This document shows positions 1-8,664 of a DNA stretch of 37,582 bases, piece after piece. Both the position numbers and the translations under genes were made by a program. Every line of letters begins with the position of its first letter. The first letter of the stretch is position 1. The notes below the pieces were generated by a model. That model was given only the letters and a program-made list of their open reading frames with translations, ran no database searches and had not been told where the DNA came from. Source of the DNA: Gammaproteobacteria bacterium (GTDB taxonomy: Bacteria > Pseudomonadota > Gammaproteobacteria > Chromatiales > Chromatiaceae); the NCBI GenBank assembly GCA_015490795.1, contig WFXD01000111.1, positions 1 to 37,582 on the forward strand, given 5' to 3'.

Positions 1-182
1 GGTAAGGCTAGGAGCCTGTCAGACTTAGGATGAACTGGCTGCGGAAGTGGGAGAGCGGCTCAAATATCCCCGGTTTTTCGTTGCGTAGACCCACTATGCG
101 CCTCAAAACCGGAAATATTTGCGCTCACTCTCCCACTCCCTCGCTACAATCCACCTAAGTCCGACAGGCTCCTAGCCTTACC
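1..182. repeat. Long imperfect palindromic repeat (MITE-like)
   Basis: The two halves are inverted copies of each other around position 91/92. The outermost 20 bases (GGTAAGGCTAGGAGCCTGTC) are matched perfectly by the inverted right end at 163-182; the next block GACTTAGG also pairs after one mismatch, and internal blocks GTGGGAGAG, CAAATAT and CCGGTTTT pair too. The tip is GCGTAG (83-88) against CTATGC (94-99). It contains no open reading frame. The right end runs directly into CCCCCTTTTTT, so as RNA it could also terminate transcription from the left. The left end coincides with the window edge, so the element may extend further. Likely a non-autonomous transposon relic or a dispersed palindromic repeat; the family is not identified. 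Confidence 0.8.
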
Positions 183-353
183 CCCTTTTTTCTAACAGCC
201 TGCACCTGCTGGATAACCAAGGGCCTGGATGGTCATTCTCTTCTCCCAGAAGTCATTTATAAAAAATAGTGAGTAAGTGACTGTAATTAAAGATAAATAA
301 TTGCTGCTGCCAGAGCAGGTCTAAATTTCTTGCTAATTTGGCATCAAAAAATA

Positions 354-367
354 TTGACAAATATCAT
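354..367 (+). promoter_or_regulatory. Candidate FNR/Anr box upstream of ccoN
   Basis: TTGAC-AAAT-ATCAT matches the FNR consensus TTGAT-N4-ATCAA at 8 of 10 half-site positions. It lies about 107 bp before the ccoN ATG in the AT-rich gap 183-467, which otherwise holds no gene. The same bases contain a perfect -35 hexamer TTGACA (354-359), so the site may be a class II activator site or a repressor site overlapping a sigma-70 -35. A possible -10 for FNR-type activation is AATGAT (392-397). An overlapping dyad, ATATCA (361-366) and TGATAT (377-382), follows. An fnr-like gene in the same window fits FNR control; the site itself is a prediction. Confidence 0.6.
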
Positions 368-467
368 GAATTATCGTGATATACGCCTCGGAATGATCCA
401 TCTTTGACCAAGCTATCAGTTGTTTGGTCGTTACTTCAACAACGAATCCAATCAAGAGGGGGGGTTC

Positions 468-1910
468 ATGGACGCCACAGCAGAACAAAAGTACAACCTA
501 GATGTTGTGCGCTGGTTCGCCGTCATGGCGGTAGTCTACCTTGTGGTAGGTGCGTTGGTCGGGGTGTATATCGCCTCGGAGCTAGCGTGGCCAGTACTTA
601 ATTTTGATAGTCCATATCTATCTTTTGGGCGGTTACGCCCGGTTCATACCAATGCGGTTATCTTCGCCTTTGGTGGCTGTACGCTTATGGCGACGGCCTT
701 CTATAGCGTGCAGCGCACCTGCGGTGTACGCCTGTGGAGCGATAAGATGGCCTGGTTTACATTCTGGGGCTGGAACCTGGTGATCGTGCTGGCAGTGATC
801 ACGCTGCCACTGGGCCTGACCCAGAGCAAGGAGTATGCCGAGCTGGAGTGGCCCATTGACATCCTGATTGCTGTGGTCTGGCTCTCTTATATGTTCAATT
901 TTGTGATGACCATCGCCAATCGCAAGAGCTCGCACATCTATGTGTCGAACTGGTTCTTCCTTAGCATGATGATCATGATCACCTATCTGCACGTGGTCAA
1001 CAGCCTGGCCATCCCGGTCAGCATGTTTAAGTCCTACTCTATCTTTGCAGGCGTGCAGGATGCCATGATCCAGTGGTGGTGGGGGCACAATGCGGTGGGG
1101 TTCTATCTGACGGCAGGCTTCCTGGGCATTATGTATTACTTTGTGCCAAAGCAGGCCAACCGCCCTGTCTACTCTTACAGGCTCTCTGTTATCCACTTCT
1201 GGGCGCTCTCGTTTGGTTATGTCTGGCTGGGTGCTCATCACCTTCAGTACACCGCGTTGCCTGACTGGACGGGTTCTCTGGGGGCAGCCATCTCACTGGC
1301 TATGATCATCCCGTCCTGGGGTGGTGCATTGAACGGCATGATGACCCTCTCCGGCGCCTGGGATAAGCTGCGTACAGACTATGTGCTGCGCTTTATGATC
1401 ATGTCACTGGCCTTCTATGCGATGTCTACCTTTGAAGGCCCCGTCATGTCGATCAAGACAGTAAATGCGCTCTCGCACTACACAGACTGGACTGTGGGTC
1501 ATGTGCATTCAGGTGCCCTGGGTTGGGTGGCTATGATCGGTATCGGTGCGCTCTATCATTTGGTCACCCGCTGCTTTCACACCGAGATGTACTCTGTGAA
1601 GCTGATCAACCTGCATTTCTGGATGGCCACCATTGGTACCGTGATCTATGTGGTCGCCATGTGGGTCTCCGGCATCATGCAGGGCCTGATGTGGCGGGCG
1701 TATGATGACTATGGCACCCTGGCCTACACCTTTGCCGAGTCTGTCGAGGCGATGCATCCTTACTATGCCATGCGAGCGGTGGGAGGCGGGATCTTCCTCC
1801 TGGGTGCTGCGGTGATGCTATACAACGTCATCATGACCGTTCGTCAATCTATGGCAGAGGGTCGCGTTGAGCAGGCGCGCACTGCATCATTGGCTACAGC
1901 GACTGCATAG
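468..1910 (+). CDS. ccoN: cbb3-type cytochrome c oxidase subunit I (CcoN)
   Basis: Catalytic heme-copper subunit of the high-affinity cbb3 oxidase; reduces O2 to water at the low-spin heme b / heme b3-CuB centre in the inner membrane and pumps protons. A TTG at 420 extends the frame, but ATG 468 follows a strong purine-rich Shine-Dalgarno (GAGGGGGGG) and gives 480 residues. With this start every key residue falls at the number used for the Pseudomonas stutzeri enzyme: H60 and H347 (heme b), H207, H257 and H258 (CuB), Y251 (cross-linked tyrosine), H345 (heme b3), E323. The protein is almost entirely transmembrane helices. First gene of ccoNOQP; ccoO starts 15 bp downstream. Identity is essentially certain. 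Confidence 0.98.
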   Translation: MDATAEQKYNLDVVRWFAVMAVVYLVVGALVGVYIASELAWPVLNFDSPYLSFGRLRPVHTNAVIFAFGGCTLMATAFYSVQRTCGVRLWSDKMAWFTFWGWNLVIVLAVITLPLGLTQSKEYAELEWPIDILIAVVWLSYMFNFVMTIANRKSSHIYVSNWFFLSMMIMITYLHVVNSLAIPVSMFKSYSIFAGVQDAMIQWWWGHNAVGFYLTAGFLGIMYYFVPKQANRPVYSYRLSVIHFWALSFGYVWLGAHHLQYTALPDWTGSLGAAISLAMIIPSWGGALNGMMTLSGAWDKLRTDYVLRFMIMSLAFYAMSTFEGPVMSIKTVNALSHYTDWTVGHVHSGALGWVAMIGIGALYHLVTRCFHTEMYSVKLINLHFWMATIGTVIYVVAMWVSGIMQGLMWRAYDDYGTLAYTFAESVEAMHPYYAMRAVGGGIFLLGAAVMLYNVIMTVRQSMAEGRVEQARTASLATATA

Positions 1911-1925
1911 GAGGAGATTCAAGTC

Positions 1926-2639
1926 ATGTCTACAAAAACAGAATCAAAAGGTCTCCAGAAGTGGGCCGAGACAAATATCTGGGCCCTGGTGCTGATGACG
2001 GCCATTGTGGTCTCTGTCGGTGGCATCGTAGAGATTGTGCCGCTGTTCTATATGAAGAGCACTTTTGAGCACAACAAGTATCCAGAGATTGTCTGGGATG
2101 GTGTTGGAAAGCGCCCTCTGTCCGAATGGAAGCCGGGTGATGGTATTCGTCCTAACCGTCCGCTGGAGGTCGCAGGCCGCGATGTCTACATCCGTGAAGG
2201 CTGCTACCTCTGTCACTCACAGATGATCCGCCCTTTCCGGGATGAAAAGGAGCGCTATGGACACTACTCCCTGGCCTCTGAGTCCATGTTTGACCATCCC
2301 TTCCAGTGGGGTTCCAAACGAACCGGGCCAGACCTGGCACGAGTGGGCGGCAAATACTCGGATATATGGCATAGAAAACATCTGCGAGCGCCACGCTCGG
2401 TGGTGCCGGAGTCGGTCATGCCGAACTATCCCTGGCTGGATGAGAACGAGCTGGATCCGGAAGAGATTGCCTCCAACATGCGCGGCCTTGCGGCCGTAGG
2501 CGTCCCTTACACGGAAGCGGACTTTGCTGCTGCACTGGAAGAGACCAAAGGCAAAACTGAGATGGATGCCATGGTAGCCTATCTTCAAGTGTTGGGCACC
2601 ATGGTTAAACTTGACGATAGCAAGGCTTACCGTGAATAG
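1926..2639 (+). CDS. ccoO: cbb3 oxidase monoheme cytochrome c subunit II (CcoO)
   Basis: Membrane-anchored cytochrome c that passes electrons to CcoN. The 237-residue product has one N-terminal transmembrane helix (about residues 18-42) and one heme c motif C93-Y-L-C96-H97, followed by the family signature SQMIRPF. A Met in VMPNYPWL (about residue 165) is the probable axial ligand. ATG 1926 is preceded by GGAGGAG. It is somewhat longer than the roughly 200-residue homologs; the extra length includes a charged segment at about residues 50-80 before the heme motif. Its stop overlaps the proposed GTG start of ccoQ. Confidence 0.97.
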   Translation: MSTKTESKGLQKWAETNIWALVLMTAIVVSVGGIVEIVPLFYMKSTFEHNKYPEIVWDGVGKRPLSEWKPGDGIRPNRPLEVAGRDVYIREGCYLCHSQMIRPFRDEKERYGHYSLASESMFDHPFQWGSKRTGPDLARVGGKYSDIWHRKHLRAPRSVVPESVMPNYPWLDENELDPEEIASNMRGLAAVGVPYTEADFAAALEETKGKTEMDAMVAYLQVLGTMVKLDDSKAYRE

Positions 2640-2844
2640 CCCTGGCGAGTACTTTTATACGGATTGGGCGGCAATGACCACCAATGACTGGGTAGGTGTA
2701 ATCCTCACCGTGGTGGTCTTCCTCCTGATACTTGCTGCTTACATTTATGCTCTTTATCCAAAGAACAGGGAGAAACTTGAAGCTCAACGCTTTATCCCTC
2801 TGGATGATGACCAACTAGATGATGGAGAAAAACATGGCGGATAA
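2632..2844 (+). CDS. ccoQ: cbb3 oxidase small subunit (CcoQ)
   Basis: Small single-helix protein between ccoO and ccoP, the standard position of CcoQ, which helps stabilise the assembled oxidase. One transmembrane segment (roughly 18 hydrophobic residues around [19 protein letters not shown]) is followed by a basic stretch and an acidic tail. The start is uncertain: GTG 2632 gives 70 residues and overlaps the ccoO stop; ATG 2674 would give 56 residues but has a poor ribosome binding site; a TTG at 2611 also exists. The 3' end overlaps ccoP by 11 bp if ccoP starts at 2834. Family assignment rests mostly on position, size and topology. Confidence 0.8.
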   Translation: MNSPGEYFYTDWAAMTTNDWVGVILTVVVFLLILAAYIYALYPKNREKLEAQRFIPLDDDQLDDGEKHGG

Positions 2845-3682
2845 GAACCCTTTTCCAGGTGAAAACAACACCGGGCATATATGGGACGACAACATTCGTG
2901 AGTTGGCCAACCCCATTCCACGCTGGTGGATGCTCTCATGGTGGGCCAGCTGTGCCTGGGTGCTGATTTATGTGGTGATCTACCCCTCTCTTCCAATTGG
3001 AGACAAGCCGCCACCCGGCCTGATGGGGTGGACTGCGATTGAAGAGTTCAAGGAAGGGATGGCCGAGGTGGAGGCGATTCGTGCCAAATATGAGGATCAG
3101 ATCAAGGGGATGACAGCGGAACAGATCCTGGCCGACCCTGGTCTCTCTGATTACACCGTTGCCTCTGTGAAGGTGCTTTATGGCGACAACTGCGCTGCAT
3201 GCCATGGCTCCGGCGGTCAGGGTGCCCCGGGGTTTCCTGTAATTGCGGATGACGTCTGGCTCTATGGCGGCTCTACCGAGAAGATTGAAGAGACCATCGC
3301 CAAAGGTCGCCGGGGCATGATGCCTGCACATAACAGCAAACTCTCTGCCGAGCAGATTGATACACTGGCAAACTATGTCGTAGGTCTGAGCGAGGGGAAG
3401 GATGACCCAGCCGGAAAAGCGCTGTTTATGGCCAATGCCTGCTTTGCCTGTCATGGCATGACGGGCACGGGCAATCAGGCGATGGGCGCAGTTAATCTGA
3501 CCGACAGCGTCTGGCGTTTTGCACCAGGTGGTATAGAGAGTGCAAAGCGTACCATTGCGCATGGTGTGAATTTTCCAAGCGACCCGGAAAGTCGTGAAGC
3601 CATAATGCCAGCCTTTGGTGACAAACTGTCTGCTAATGAAATCAAAAAATTAGCAGTGTATGTTTACAGATTGGGTCAATAG
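2834..3682 (+). CDS. ccoP: cbb3 oxidase diheme cytochrome c subunit III (CcoP)
   Basis: Diheme cytochrome c that accepts electrons from soluble or membrane cytochromes and feeds CcoO/CcoN. ATG 2834 is chosen because GGAG lies seven bases upstream; an in-frame ATG at 2819 would add five residues. The 282-residue product has an N-terminal domain with one hydrophobic anchor (about 36-52) and two c-type heme motifs, C120-A-A-C-H124 and C203-F-A-C-H207. Methionines in GMMPAH (about 161-166) and in IMPAFGDKL near the C-terminus are the probable axial ligands. Last structural gene; a hairpin terminator follows 18 bp after the stop. Confidence 0.97.
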   Translation: MADKNPFPGENNTGHIWDDNIRELANPIPRWWMLSWWASCAWVLIYVVIYPSLPIGDKPPPGLMGWTAIEEFKEGMAEVEAIRAKYEDQIKGMTAEQILADPGLSDYTVASVKVLYGDNCAACHGSGGQGAPGFPVIADDVWLYGGSTEKIEETIAKGRRGMMPAHNSKLSAEQIDTLANYVVGLSEGKDDPAGKALFMANACFACHGMTGTGNQAMGAVNLTDSVWRFAPGGIESAKRTIAHGVNFPSDPESREAIMPAFGDKLSANEIKKLAVYVYRLGQ

Positions 3683-3700
3683 CAATCTGTGTTAAAAATT

Positions 3701-3736
3701 ATGGCGCCTGTGCTTTGCAGGCGCCGTAAATTTTCA
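3701..3736 (+). terminator. Rho-independent terminator after ccoP
   Basis: Perfect 8-bp stem GGCGCCTG (3703-3710) / CAGGCGCC (3718-3725) with a 7-base loop, extendable by two further pairs, followed by GTAAATTTTC. The U-tract is short, so termination may be partial. It separates the structural ccoNOQP genes from the ccoGHIS assembly genes. The rest of the gap to ccoG (3737-3869) contains a repeated GATAGGCT and no clear promoter. Confidence 0.7.
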
Positions 3737-3869
3737 AGCCGTATATCCAAATCCTGATAGGCTTTTTGGGTTGCTATCCGCTGTGTGATAGGCTCAATAG
3801 TAAAAGGCAGTGGGCTGTTTGGCCTGCCTCCAAGTCAATTAGTGAAGATGTAACTCAACAGGATCCCAT

Positions 3870-5294
3870 GTGAGCAAACAGCCCTCCCCATCACACCTTG
3901 CAGCAATTGATGACCTGCTGGAAGAGGCAGAGCAGTGGCATGTCAATGCCGGTGATGAAACTATCCATGCAAAACGGATGGGGGGGAAGTGGCGCACCAT
4001 CAAGTGGCTCGGCAACTCACTCTGGTTGCTGCTGTTCTTTGGGCCTTATCTGCGCTGGAACGGTCGGCAAGCGATCCTTTGGGATATTCCTGACCGCCAG
4101 TTCCACCTCTTTAATGTCACAATCCTTCCCCAGGATCTGTGGATGCTCGCCCTGCTGCTGCTGTTTTTGGCAATACTGCTGTTTGCAGTAACTGCATTTT
4201 CTGGACGGGTATGGTGTGGATTTCTCTGTTTTCAGACTGTGTGGACAGATATCTATACCTTGATAGAGGAGAGGTTCGAAGGCACACCGCAACAACGAAG
4301 AGCATTGGACAAGGCGCCAATGGATCTCAACAAGTTTGGCAAAAAACTTGGCAAACACACACTATGGATGCTGATTGCAATATGGACCGGCATCAGCTTT
4401 GTAGCCTGGTTTACTGACGCCTATGCGTTGTGGGGCAACCTGTTTCAGTTTCAGCTGTCTTCGGCGGCCTGGATTACGATTTTGCTGTTTACCGTATGCA
4501 CCTATCTTTTGGCTGGTTTTATGCGCGAGCAGGTCTGCATGTGGGTCTGTCCCTATGCCCGTATTCAGGGGACGCTGGTAGATGTAACATCCATTATTCC
4601 CACCTATGATTTTCATCGTGGGGAACCGCGCAGCCGCAGGAAAAAGAGCGATGCTGACGGGCAGCAGGCGGGGGACTGTGTGGACTGCAACCAGTGTGTG
4701 GCGGTATGTCCTACCGGCATTGATATTCGCAGAGGGCAACAGGAAGGGTGCATCATGTGTGCTTTGTGCATAGATGCATGTGACATGGTAATGGACAAAG
4801 TAGGGCGGCCTCGTGGCCTGATTCGCTATGAGTCATTGAATGGCCTTGAGGGCAAGGCCTGTCCACCGGTCTACAAACAACCCCGCATTGTTATAACCAG
4901 CCTGATCATGTTTGCAGCGCTACTGGGTATTTTTTATGGCCTCAGCAGCATTGATGCTGTGGATCTAAAGGTACTGCATGCACGGCAACCGCTTTACGTA
5001 CTACAGAGTGATGGCTCTATCCAGAATAAATACACGCTCAAAATTCTGAACAAGCTGGCAGATGATGTGCAGGTAAAAATCAGTGCAACGGGGCCAAAGG
5101 GGCTTAAAATTACAAGTAACCGGCTGCTTGTAGCGCAACATGGCACCGTGACGCCAATAACGACCTATGTGCGTGTTGCCAGAAAAAACCTTACTGTGGA
5201 AACCCAACCCATCATTTTTCATATTGAAACTGTGGACTCAAAGGAGCCGTTTTCCAGCCATCGGGAAAGCGTTTTCATTGGGCCGAAGAGGTGA
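3870..5294 (+). CDS. ccoG: cbb3 oxidase accessory polyferredoxin (CcoG)
   Basis: Membrane-bound iron-sulfur protein required for cbb3 oxidase biogenesis; homologs reduce Cu(II) for the assembly pathway. GTG start at 3870 with AGGA upstream (the overlapping ATG at 3868 is followed at once by a stop). The 474-residue product has about five membrane helices, two CxxxC pairs at the membrane (C116/C120 and C223/C227), then a bacterial ferredoxin domain with two 4Fe-4S motifs: C270-C273-C276-C280 and C294-C297-C300-C304. A C-terminal immunoglobulin-like domain (about 370-470) completes the family layout. First gene of the assembly cluster; its stop overlaps the GTG at 5291 just before ccoH. Confidence 0.95.
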   Translation: MSKQPSPSHLAAIDDLLEEAEQWHVNAGDETIHAKRMGGKWRTIKWLGNSLWLLLFFGPYLRWNGRQAILWDIPDRQFHLFNVTILPQDLWMLALLLLFLAILLFAVTAFSGRVWCGFLCFQTVWTDIYTLIEERFEGTPQQRRALDKAPMDLNKFGKKLGKHTLWMLIAIWTGISFVAWFTDAYALWGNLFQFQLSSAAWITILLFTVCTYLLAGFMREQVCMWVCPYARIQGTLVDVTSIIPTYDFHRGEPRSRRKKSDADGQQAGDCVDCNQCVAVCPTGIDIRRGQQEGCIMCALCIDACDMVMDKVGRPRGLIRYESLNGLEGKACPPVYKQPRIVITSLIMFAALLGIFYGLSSIDAVDLKVLHARQPLYVLQSDGSIQNKYTLKILNKLADDVQVKISATGPKGLKITSNRLLVAQHGTVTPITTYVRVARKNLTVETQPIIFHIETVDSKEPFSSHRESVFIGPKR

Positions 5295-5299
5295 TAACC

Positions 5300-5812
5300 A
5301 TGACGCATACAGCTACAGATCCACATCAATCCGCCTGGCGCAGTCCATGGGTATTGGCCTGGTTTTCCATTCTTGCCACTGTTGTAACGGCAAACTTCAC
5401 CATGATCTACTTTGCCGTTGATGGAAACCCGGGGCTGGTGGTTGAAGATTACTATGACCGTGGACAGCACTACGAAAAAAATATGCTGGCGCGGATGGCA
5501 AAAGATCCTGGTTGGAAGATGCATATCTCGGCCCCTGAAGAGCTGCCACTGAACAAACCAGCCACTATTGAATTCACACTGGCCACAAAAGAGGGTGGGG
5601 CCGTCAACCCTGACCGCGTTGTTTTTTACGCCTACCGCCCTTCTGATGCAAAAGCGGATTTTTCACTGCCTATGCAGGCGGCAGGCAACGGCCTTTATCA
5701 GGCTGACGTGACTTTCACGCTTAAAGGCGTATGGGATATTCTGGTCAGCGTGCAGAAAGAGGGTGAGGAGTATAACGAGGCGCTTCGTCTGGTTGTTGCA
5801 GCTGGGGAGTAA
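5300..5812 (+). CDS. ccoH: FixH/CcoH cbb3 oxidase assembly protein
   Basis: Short membrane-anchored assembly factor that associates with cbb3 oxidase during maturation. ATG 5300 is preceded by GAGGTG; an in-frame GTG at 5291 would add three residues. The 170-residue product has one N-terminal transmembrane helix (about residues 16-38), then a periplasmic beta-rich domain typical of FixH (PVNPDRVVFYAYRP-like region, ending GVWDILVSV). The position between ccoG and ccoI is diagnostic. It is followed by a 50-bp gap before ccoI. Confidence 0.92.
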   Translation: MTHTATDPHQSAWRSPWVLAWFSILATVVTANFTMIYFAVDGNPGLVVEDYYDRGQHYEKNMLARMAKDPGWKMHISAPEELPLNKPATIEFTLATKEGGAVNPDRVVFYAYRPSDAKADFSLPMQAAGNGLYQADVTFTLKGVWDILVSVQKEGEEYNEALRLVVAAGE

Positions 5813-5862
5813 GGGATAAAACAGCCGCAACTGCATAAGTTATAGATTGCCGGTTCTACCCT

Positions 5863-8382
5863 GTGGCTAACAGCACTGCGTATGCCATCAATGGCGAGCC
5901 ATCCTTGGCAGAAGCAGGCTGCTTTCACTGCCAACTGCCGTTGCCTGAAAAAGGTACAATCCAGGCAGCCATCAAGGGGCAGGATCATCTGTTCTGTTGC
6001 AATGGATGCAGATCTGTCTGTGAAGCTATTTTTCAGGCAGGGCTTGAAGGGTTTTATAAACGAACACCAGAAAATGGCGTGCTGGCGCCCCCGCCAGAGT
6101 TGCCTGAAGATATTGCCATTTATGATCTGGATGCCGTTCAGGAGGAGTATGTTCATGAACTGGGAGAGCACAGAGAGATCCATCTCCTGGTTGAAGGCAT
6201 CCACTGCGCAGCCTGTGTCTGGTTGATTGAACATACGCTTAAAAGAGTGCCTGGCATCACCAGGGCAGCGGTAAACCTTTCGGGCAAGCGGCTGTTTGTT
6301 GAATGGGACAACAGCCGGCTGCAACTCTCCAAAATCCTTCAGCAACTGGGGCAGATTGGCTACTCAGCAGTCCCTTTTGACCCTGAAGCGGCGGAAGGCG
6401 CACTGCAACGGCAGAATCGAAACCTCCTCTACCGCATGGCATTTGCCGGTTTTGCCATGATGAACCTACTGTGGATTTCTATAGCACTCTACAGTGGCGC
6501 AGATAAGGGCGAGTTCCGCGAGATGTTTCACTGGATCGGCTTTGCTATTGCCACTCCCACCCTCTTCTATTCCGGTCTTCCCTTCTTTAAAGGCGCCTGG
6601 AGAGGGCTGCGCAACCTGCATCTGGATATGGATCTGCCGATTGCAATTGGCGCAACCATTACCTATCTCTATTCACTCTATGTCACCCTGTCGGGTACTA
6701 CGATGGGTGATGTCTACTATGACACGGTTGTGAACTTCATCTTTGTCATTCTGGTGGGGCGTTACCTTGAGGCCATCTCGAAACGGCAGGCCGTCGCATC
6801 AACCCAGCGGCTGCTCGATCTCCAGCCCAGAGTGGCAACTGTGCTGCGCGACGGCAAAGAGGTGATCGTGCCTGTTCGTTCGGTAGTGCCTGGTGAGACG
6901 GTGCTGGTAAAACCAGGGGACAAAATAGCCGTTGATGGCGTTATTCTCGAAGGGCAGAGCAGCGTGGATGAGGCGATGCTGACAGGTGAGTTTGAACCTG
7001 TCACCAAGGTGCAGGGGGATCATCTCTCTGCGGGCACCATCAATGGCCATGGCATGCTGAAGCTGCGGGTGGAGGGGGTGCTGAAAGATACCGCGCTGGG
7101 GCGCATTATTCGTCTGGTGGAAGAGGCGCAGGCCAGCAAGGCGCCGATTCAGCGCGTTGCTGATCGCATTGTCCCCTGGTTTGTGCTGGCGACGCTGGGC
7201 CTGGCCACGCTGACCTTTATGCTGTGGCAGGATAGCGGTTTTGAACTGGCCTTGATGGCTGCAACCTCTGTGCTGATCATCACCTGCCCCTGTGCCTTTG
7301 GGCTTGCCACGCCAATGTCTATTGCCGTGGCCTCCGGCCTTGGCGCACGCAATGGCATCCTGGTGAAAAATGGCGCTGTGCTGGAGACGCTCTCCAGTAT
7401 CGACCATTTTGTCTTTGACAAAACAGGCACCTTGACGGAAGGGCGCATGAGCCTCTCTGCAATCTATACTGAATCAGCATGCTGGGCTCCAGCGGCCAAA
7501 TCAGAAGGCGGCATGCCAGCTGAAGTTAAGAGAGTGTTTGAATATATCGCCGCAGCAGAGCAGTACTCGGAGCACCCTATTGCAGAGGCAATTCTTGATT
7601 GCGCCTCAAACTGCAAACCAGCAGTAGAGCTCAAAGAGGCAAAGGGCTTCATCAATCGCCCCGGCTTTGGCATCAAGGCGCAGGTTGAGGGCAAGTGGGT
7701 GCTGGCCGGAACATCAGCCTGGCTCGACCAGCATCAAGTGCAGCGCAATGAGCAGTTTGAGCGACAGATTCAGGCGCTGGACGAACGGGGTATCGGCTCG
7801 CTGCACTGTGCCATTGACGGGAAAGAGGTTGCTGTTATTGGCATCGAGGATCAGGTTCGGGCCGACGCGCCAAAACTGGTGGCAGCGTTGAAGCATGATG
7901 GAATAAAACTCACGTTGCTGACGGGTGATCGACAACAGACTGCCGAAACAATTGCCCAGCGGCTGGGGGGCATGGAGGTGATTGCAGAGGTTCTGCCGGA
8001 GGATAAGGATCAGACCATTGCCGATCTACAGCGGCAAGGGGGCAGAGTGGCCATGGTGGGCGATGGCGTCAATGATGCGCCGGCCCTGGTGCGTGCAGAT
8101 GTGGGCATCAGCCTTGGTTCTGGCACCGATGTCTCGATTGCCAGCTCGGATATCGTACTGATGAGCAACGAGCTGGCAAAGGTTCGACTGGCCGCAGCAC
8201 TCTCCCGCCGCACGCTGCGAACCATTCGGCAAAATATTGCCATCTCAGTCATCTATAACATTATAATGGTGCCACTGGCGATGTCCGCCATGATAACTCC
8301 GTTGGTAGCGGCCATTGCCATGCCGATCAGTTCACTGCTTGTCATTGGAAATGCTGCTCGCATCCGAACACTGTTCAAATAG
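5863..8382 (+). CDS. ccoI: Cu+-translocating P1B-type ATPase (CcoI/FixI)
   Basis: Inner-membrane copper ATPase that exports Cu+ for insertion into the CuB site of CcoN. The start is GTG 5863; the ribosome binding site is weak but no better start lies near. The 839-residue product has the N-terminal cysteine-rich domain of this subgroup (C20xxC23, C45-C46, C49), a heavy-metal-associated domain with C115xxC118, the transmembrane metal motif C475-P-C477, the phosphorylation motif D519-KTGTLT, and the hinge GDGVNDAP near residue 732. Length and layout are typical of FixI rather than the copper-efflux CopA. A 3' gap of 18 bp leads to ccoS. Confidence 0.96.
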   Translation: MANSTAYAINGEPSLAEAGCFHCQLPLPEKGTIQAAIKGQDHLFCCNGCRSVCEAIFQAGLEGFYKRTPENGVLAPPPELPEDIAIYDLDAVQEEYVHELGEHREIHLLVEGIHCAACVWLIEHTLKRVPGITRAAVNLSGKRLFVEWDNSRLQLSKILQQLGQIGYSAVPFDPEAAEGALQRQNRNLLYRMAFAGFAMMNLLWISIALYSGADKGEFREMFHWIGFAIATPTLFYSGLPFFKGAWRGLRNLHLDMDLPIAIGATITYLYSLYVTLSGTTMGDVYYDTVVNFIFVILVGRYLEAISKRQAVASTQRLLDLQPRVATVLRDGKEVIVPVRSVVPGETVLVKPGDKIAVDGVILEGQSSVDEAMLTGEFEPVTKVQGDHLSAGTINGHGMLKLRVEGVLKDTALGRIIRLVEEAQASKAPIQRVADRIVPWFVLATLGLATLTFMLWQDSGFELALMAATSVLIITCPCAFGLATPMSIAVASGLGARNGILVKNGAVLETLSSIDHFVFDKTGTLTEGRMSLSAIYTESACWAPAAKSEGGMPAEVKRVFEYIAAAEQYSEHPIAEAILDCASNCKPAVELKEAKGFINRPGFGIKAQVEGKWVLAGTSAWLDQHQVQRNEQFERQIQALDERGIGSLHCAIDGKEVAVIGIEDQVRADAPKLVAALKHDGIKLTLLTGDRQQTAETIAQRLGGMEVIAEVLPEDKDQTIADLQRQGGRVAMVGDGVNDAPALVRADVGISLGSGTDVSIASSDIVLMSNELAKVRLAAALSRRTLRTIRQNIAISVIYNIIMVPLAMSAMITPLVAAIAMPISSLLVIGNAARIRTLFK

Positions 8383-8400
8383 AGTAGAAGGTGCCCGTTT

Positions 8401-8664
8401 ATGGATGTGATTTATGGCCTGATCCCAGGCATGGTCTTCCTTGGTCTGGTAGCGGTAGCAGTGCTGTTCTGGGCGGCTCGCAGTGGGCAGTTTGATGATC
8501 TGGAAGGGGATGCGCAGCGTATCCTGATGGATGATGACGAGCTGCCCCCGGCAGATAGTGGCGACCTGAACCAGGCCGACTCAAATACTGGTCAGCACTC
8601 AAGCATCACCAAAGAAGATAGAGGAGAAAAGAATGTCAGACAGCATAAAAGGCACGCAGACTGA
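8401..8664 (+). CDS. ccoS: cbb3 oxidase maturation protein CcoS
   Basis: Very small membrane protein needed for cofactor insertion into cbb3 oxidase. ATG 8401; 87 residues; one N-terminal helix (about residues 5-27), then the family signature of aromatic/acidic residues SGQFDDLEGDAQRILMDDD. Homologs are usually 50-75 residues; the extra C-terminus (about 27 residues, polar and basic) runs through the Shine-Dalgarno and start of the rubrerythrin gene, with a 32-bp overlap. Such an overlap suggests translational coupling of the two genes. Confidence 0.9.
   Translation: MDVIYGLIPGMVFLGLVAVAVLFWAARSGQFDDLEGDAQRILMDDDELPPADSGDLNQADSNTGQHSSITKEDRGEKNVRQHKRHAD

Noticed and set aside
1-182. CRISPR array or rRNA/tRNA gene in the repeat region
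   Set aside because: There is a single inverted pair, not multiple direct repeats with spacers, and no tRNA arms or rRNA segments are visible.
633-1241. 202-codon open frame antisense to ccoN
   Set aside because: Lies wholly inside a gene whose catalytic residues are all accounted for; its product is low in hydrophobic core and rich in His/Asp/Gln as expected for an antisense shadow; no ribosome binding site or homology recognised.
2936-3562. 208-codon open frame antisense to ccoP
   Set aside because: Antisense shadow of a gene with two heme motifs; no recognisable domain.
5698-6345. 215-codon open frame antisense across ccoH-ccoI
   Set aside because: Covers two confirmed genes on the other strand and shows no family features.
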